Origin: Mactromeris polynyma
Taxonomy: Eukaryota; Mollusca; Bivalvia; Venerida; Mactridae
DNA length: 64,000 nt
Assembly (NCBI GenBank): GCA_032209605.1
Contig: JASFXZ010000001.1
Coordinates: forward strand, 19,052,256 to 19,116,255
Reading direction: 5' to 3'
A program made the position numbers and the translations under genes. The notes under the pieces are model-generated. The model saw nothing but the letters and a program-made list of their open reading frames with translations. It made no database searches and was not told the DNA's origin. Below are positions 61,786 to 64,000 of this stretch, one piece after another. How positions within the stretch are numbered: position 1 is the first letter of the stretch; each line of letters begins with the position of its first letter.

Positions 61786-61826
61786 TTTAAATTTTGTAGT
61801 AAGTCCGGCGAGACCTGAAAACTGTC
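61786..61826 (-). other. Candidate noncoding first exon
   Basis: Coding exon c1 is preceded directly by an acceptor (ATTTTAG at 61511 and rightward), so the transcript needs an upstream noncoding exon. A strong donor (AAA/GTAAGC) sits at 61785-61786, about 25-70 nt downstream of a TATA-like motif. The right end is estimated from the TATA distance and is not read directly. The resulting 5'UTR would be about 50 nt. Confidence 0.45.
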
Positions 61827-61846
61827 AAAATTTCTGAGTAAACAGC

Positions 61847-61854
61847 CTTTTATA
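61847..61854 (-). promoter_or_regulatory. Candidate TATA box
   Basis: TATAAAAG on the minus strand, about 25-30 nt before the inferred transcription start near 61826 and 348 nt before the start codon. It is the only good TATA-donor combination noticed between the satellite and c1. In AT-rich DNA such motifs can arise by chance. Confidence 0.4.
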
Positions 61855-62114
61855 TGTCCTATAAATATCGATATTTCTTCTTTAATCAATAATTAGATAC
61901 CGACAGAAATGCTATCAATGATATGCACTCCATTTATCTCGGATCGATTGCATAATTTCAGCGATTATTTTTTCACTCAAGAGTTTACAGCTACAAACTA
62001 TTTATATTTATTTAATAATGAAGTAACGGAATGTAACTATACAATCCTATGTGTTTAATGTTTATGCTGACTGCATGTTGCATGAAACTGGAATTAAGAA
62101 AAAAAAGTTTCATT

Positions 62115-63060
62115 CACCCTGTATAACCTTATAATGTACACGCTACATAATGGTGTTATATTTACCCTGTATAACGGTATAATATAAACACTACATAATG
62201 GTGTTATATTCCCCCTACATAACGGTATAATATAAACACTACATAATGGTGTTATATTCACCCTACATAACGGTATGATGTATCCCTACATAATGGTGTT
62301 ATATTAGACCTACATAACGGTATGATGTATCCCTACATAATGGTGTTATATTAGACCTACATAACGGTATGATGTACCCCTACATAACGGTGTTATATTC
62401 ACCCTGTATAACGGTATAATGTATTCGCTACATAATGGTGTTATATTAACCCTGTATAACGGTATAATGTAAACGCTACATAATGGTGTTATATTCACCC
62501 TACATAACTGTATGATATACACGCTACATAATGGTGTTATATTCACCCTACATAACGGTATGATGTATCCCTACATAATGGTGTTATATTCACCCTACAT
62601 AACGGTATGATGTATCCCTACATAATGGTGTTATATTCACCCTACATAACAGTATAATGTACCCCTACATAATGGTGTTATATTCACCCTGTATAACGGT
62701 ATAATGTTCACGCTACATAATTGTGTTATATTCACCCTGTATAACGGTATAATGTAAAAGCTTCATAATGGTGTTATATTCACCCTACATAACGGTATGA
62801 TGTACCCCTACATAATGGTGTTATATTAGACCTACATAACGGTATGATGTATCCCTACATAATGGTGTTATATTAGACCTACATAACAGTTATATTCACC
62901 CTATATAATGGTGGTTTATTCACTCTACATAACAGTATAATATACACGCTACATACTGGTGTTATATTCCCTATACATAACGGTATTATATACACGCTAC
63001 ATAATTGTGTTATATTCACCCTACATAATTGTGTTATATTCAACCTAAATAATAGTTGTT
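62115..63060. repeat. Satellite, alternating 22-24 bp units
   Basis: Two unit types alternate: ccctacataacggtataatgta and cctacataatggtgttatattca, giving a dimeric higher-order period of about 46-48 bp. Grades at 63060-63090 into the monomeric array. Lies about 260 bp upstream of the candidate promoter. Confidence 0.85.
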
Positions 63061-63084
63061 ATAGTCACCTTACACTGTGTTATT

Positions 63085-64000
63085 ATAATCACCCTACGTA
63101 GTGTTGTTATATTCACCCTACGTAGTGTTGTTATATTCACCTTACACTGTGTTATTATATTCACCCTTCATAGTGTTGTAATATTCACCCTACATAGTGT
63201 TGTTATATTCACCCTACATAGTGTTGTTATATTCACCCTACACAGTGTTGTTATATTCACCCTACACAGTGTTGTTATATTCACCCTACATAGTGTTGTT
63301 ATATTCACCCTACATAGTGTTGTTATATTCACCCTACATAGTGTTGTTATATTCACCCTACATAGTGTTGTTATATTCACCCTACACAGTGTTGTTATAT
63401 TCACCCTACACAGTGTTGTTATATTCACCCTACATAGTGTTGTTATATTCACCCTACATAGTGTTGTTATATTCACCCTACATAGTGTTGTTATATTCAC
63501 CCTACATAGTGTTGTTATATTCACCCTACACAGTGTTGTTATATTCACCCTACATAGTGTTGTTATATTCACCCTACATAGTGTTGTTATATTCACCCTA
63601 CACAGTGTTGTTATATTCACCCTACATAGTGTTGTTATATTCACCCTACATAGTGTTGTTATATTCACCCTACATAGTGTTGTTATATTCACCCTACATA
63701 GTGTTGTTATATTCACCCTACATAGTGTTGTTATATTCACCCTACACAGTGTTGTTATATTCACCCTACACAGTGTTGTTATATTCACCCTACACAGTGT
63801 TGTTATATTCACCCTACATAGTGTTGTTATATTCACCCTACATAGTGTTGTTATATTCACCCTACACAGTGTTGTTATATTCACCCTACATAGTGTTGTT
63901 ATATTCACCCTACATAGTGTTGTTATATTCACCCTCCATAGTGTTGTTATATTCACCCTACATAGTGTTGTTATATTCACCCTACATAGTGTTGTTATAT
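63085..64000. repeat. Satellite, monomeric 24 bp
   Basis: About 37 copies of ttcaccctacatagtgttgt plus tata, differing mainly at one position (cataG/cacaG). Runs off the right edge. Because 24 is a multiple of 3, one minus frame stays open as an 8-residue repeat; this is not a gene. Confidence 0.9.

Noticed and set aside
63168..63980. Minus-strand open frame of 270 codons with an 8-residue repeat
   Set aside because: It is a translation of the 24-bp satellite; 24 is divisible by 3, so one frame stays open without selection.

Overview
The window is eukaryotic, AT-rich DNA with GT-AG introns, microexons, minisatellites, SINE-like and MITE-like repeats and Tc1/mariner and pogo-type remnants. 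A dispersed repeat built around the palindrome agggccat-g-atggccct, and SINEs with a tRNA-like head, suggest a mollusc and most likely a bivalve. That placement is an inference from repeat style. No bacterial features are present.

One gene dominates. It lies on the minus strand, starts at 61499 and runs off the left edge. I could assemble 77 coding exons (c1 to c77, numbered in transcription order) that stay in one reading frame for 2,594 codons. Throughout the entries, phase 'in>out' means the number of bases of a split codon contributed before the exon and left over at its end. The protein begins with a signal peptide, then an N-terminal domain (c1-c4), then 16 beta-sandwich-like units. Each unit is encoded by three exons with the fixed phases 0>2, 2>2, 2>1. 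Units come in eight pairs. The two members of a pair are joined by a microexon (14-41 nt, 1>0), and pairs are separated by one or more EGF domains (13 in total, each one exon, 1>1). The product is predicted to be a large secreted or extracellular modular protein; the C-terminus is outside the window, so a membrane anchor cannot be excluded. I do not recognise a named orthologue.

Layout from right to left: 62115-64000 is a 24-bp satellite; 61786-61854 holds a candidate TATA box and noncoding first exon; 58443-61510 has the signal peptide exon, a SINE-rich first intron and the N-terminal domain; 38907-57478 holds the first four units and EGF 1-4; 33670-37747 is a 4.1-kb DNA transposon in an intron, carrying a two-exon CxxC protein gene and a broken divergent CxxC reading frame; 16435-33231 holds units 5-11 (units 9-11 only partly in older format) and EGF 6-10; 68-15115 holds the later units. 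Introns carry minisatellites (10.8, 15.2-16.4, 31.6-32.2, 39.6-40.3, 51.2-52.9 kb), MITEs and transposase remnants.

The main biological interest is the module grammar: phase-locked triplet exons, alternating cysteine signatures in the two pair members, microexons between pair members, an EGF that has lost both cysteines of one disulfide, and a recent 210-bp duplication that may have created an optional in-frame exon. All product assignments rest on reading motifs by eye; no database search was possible.
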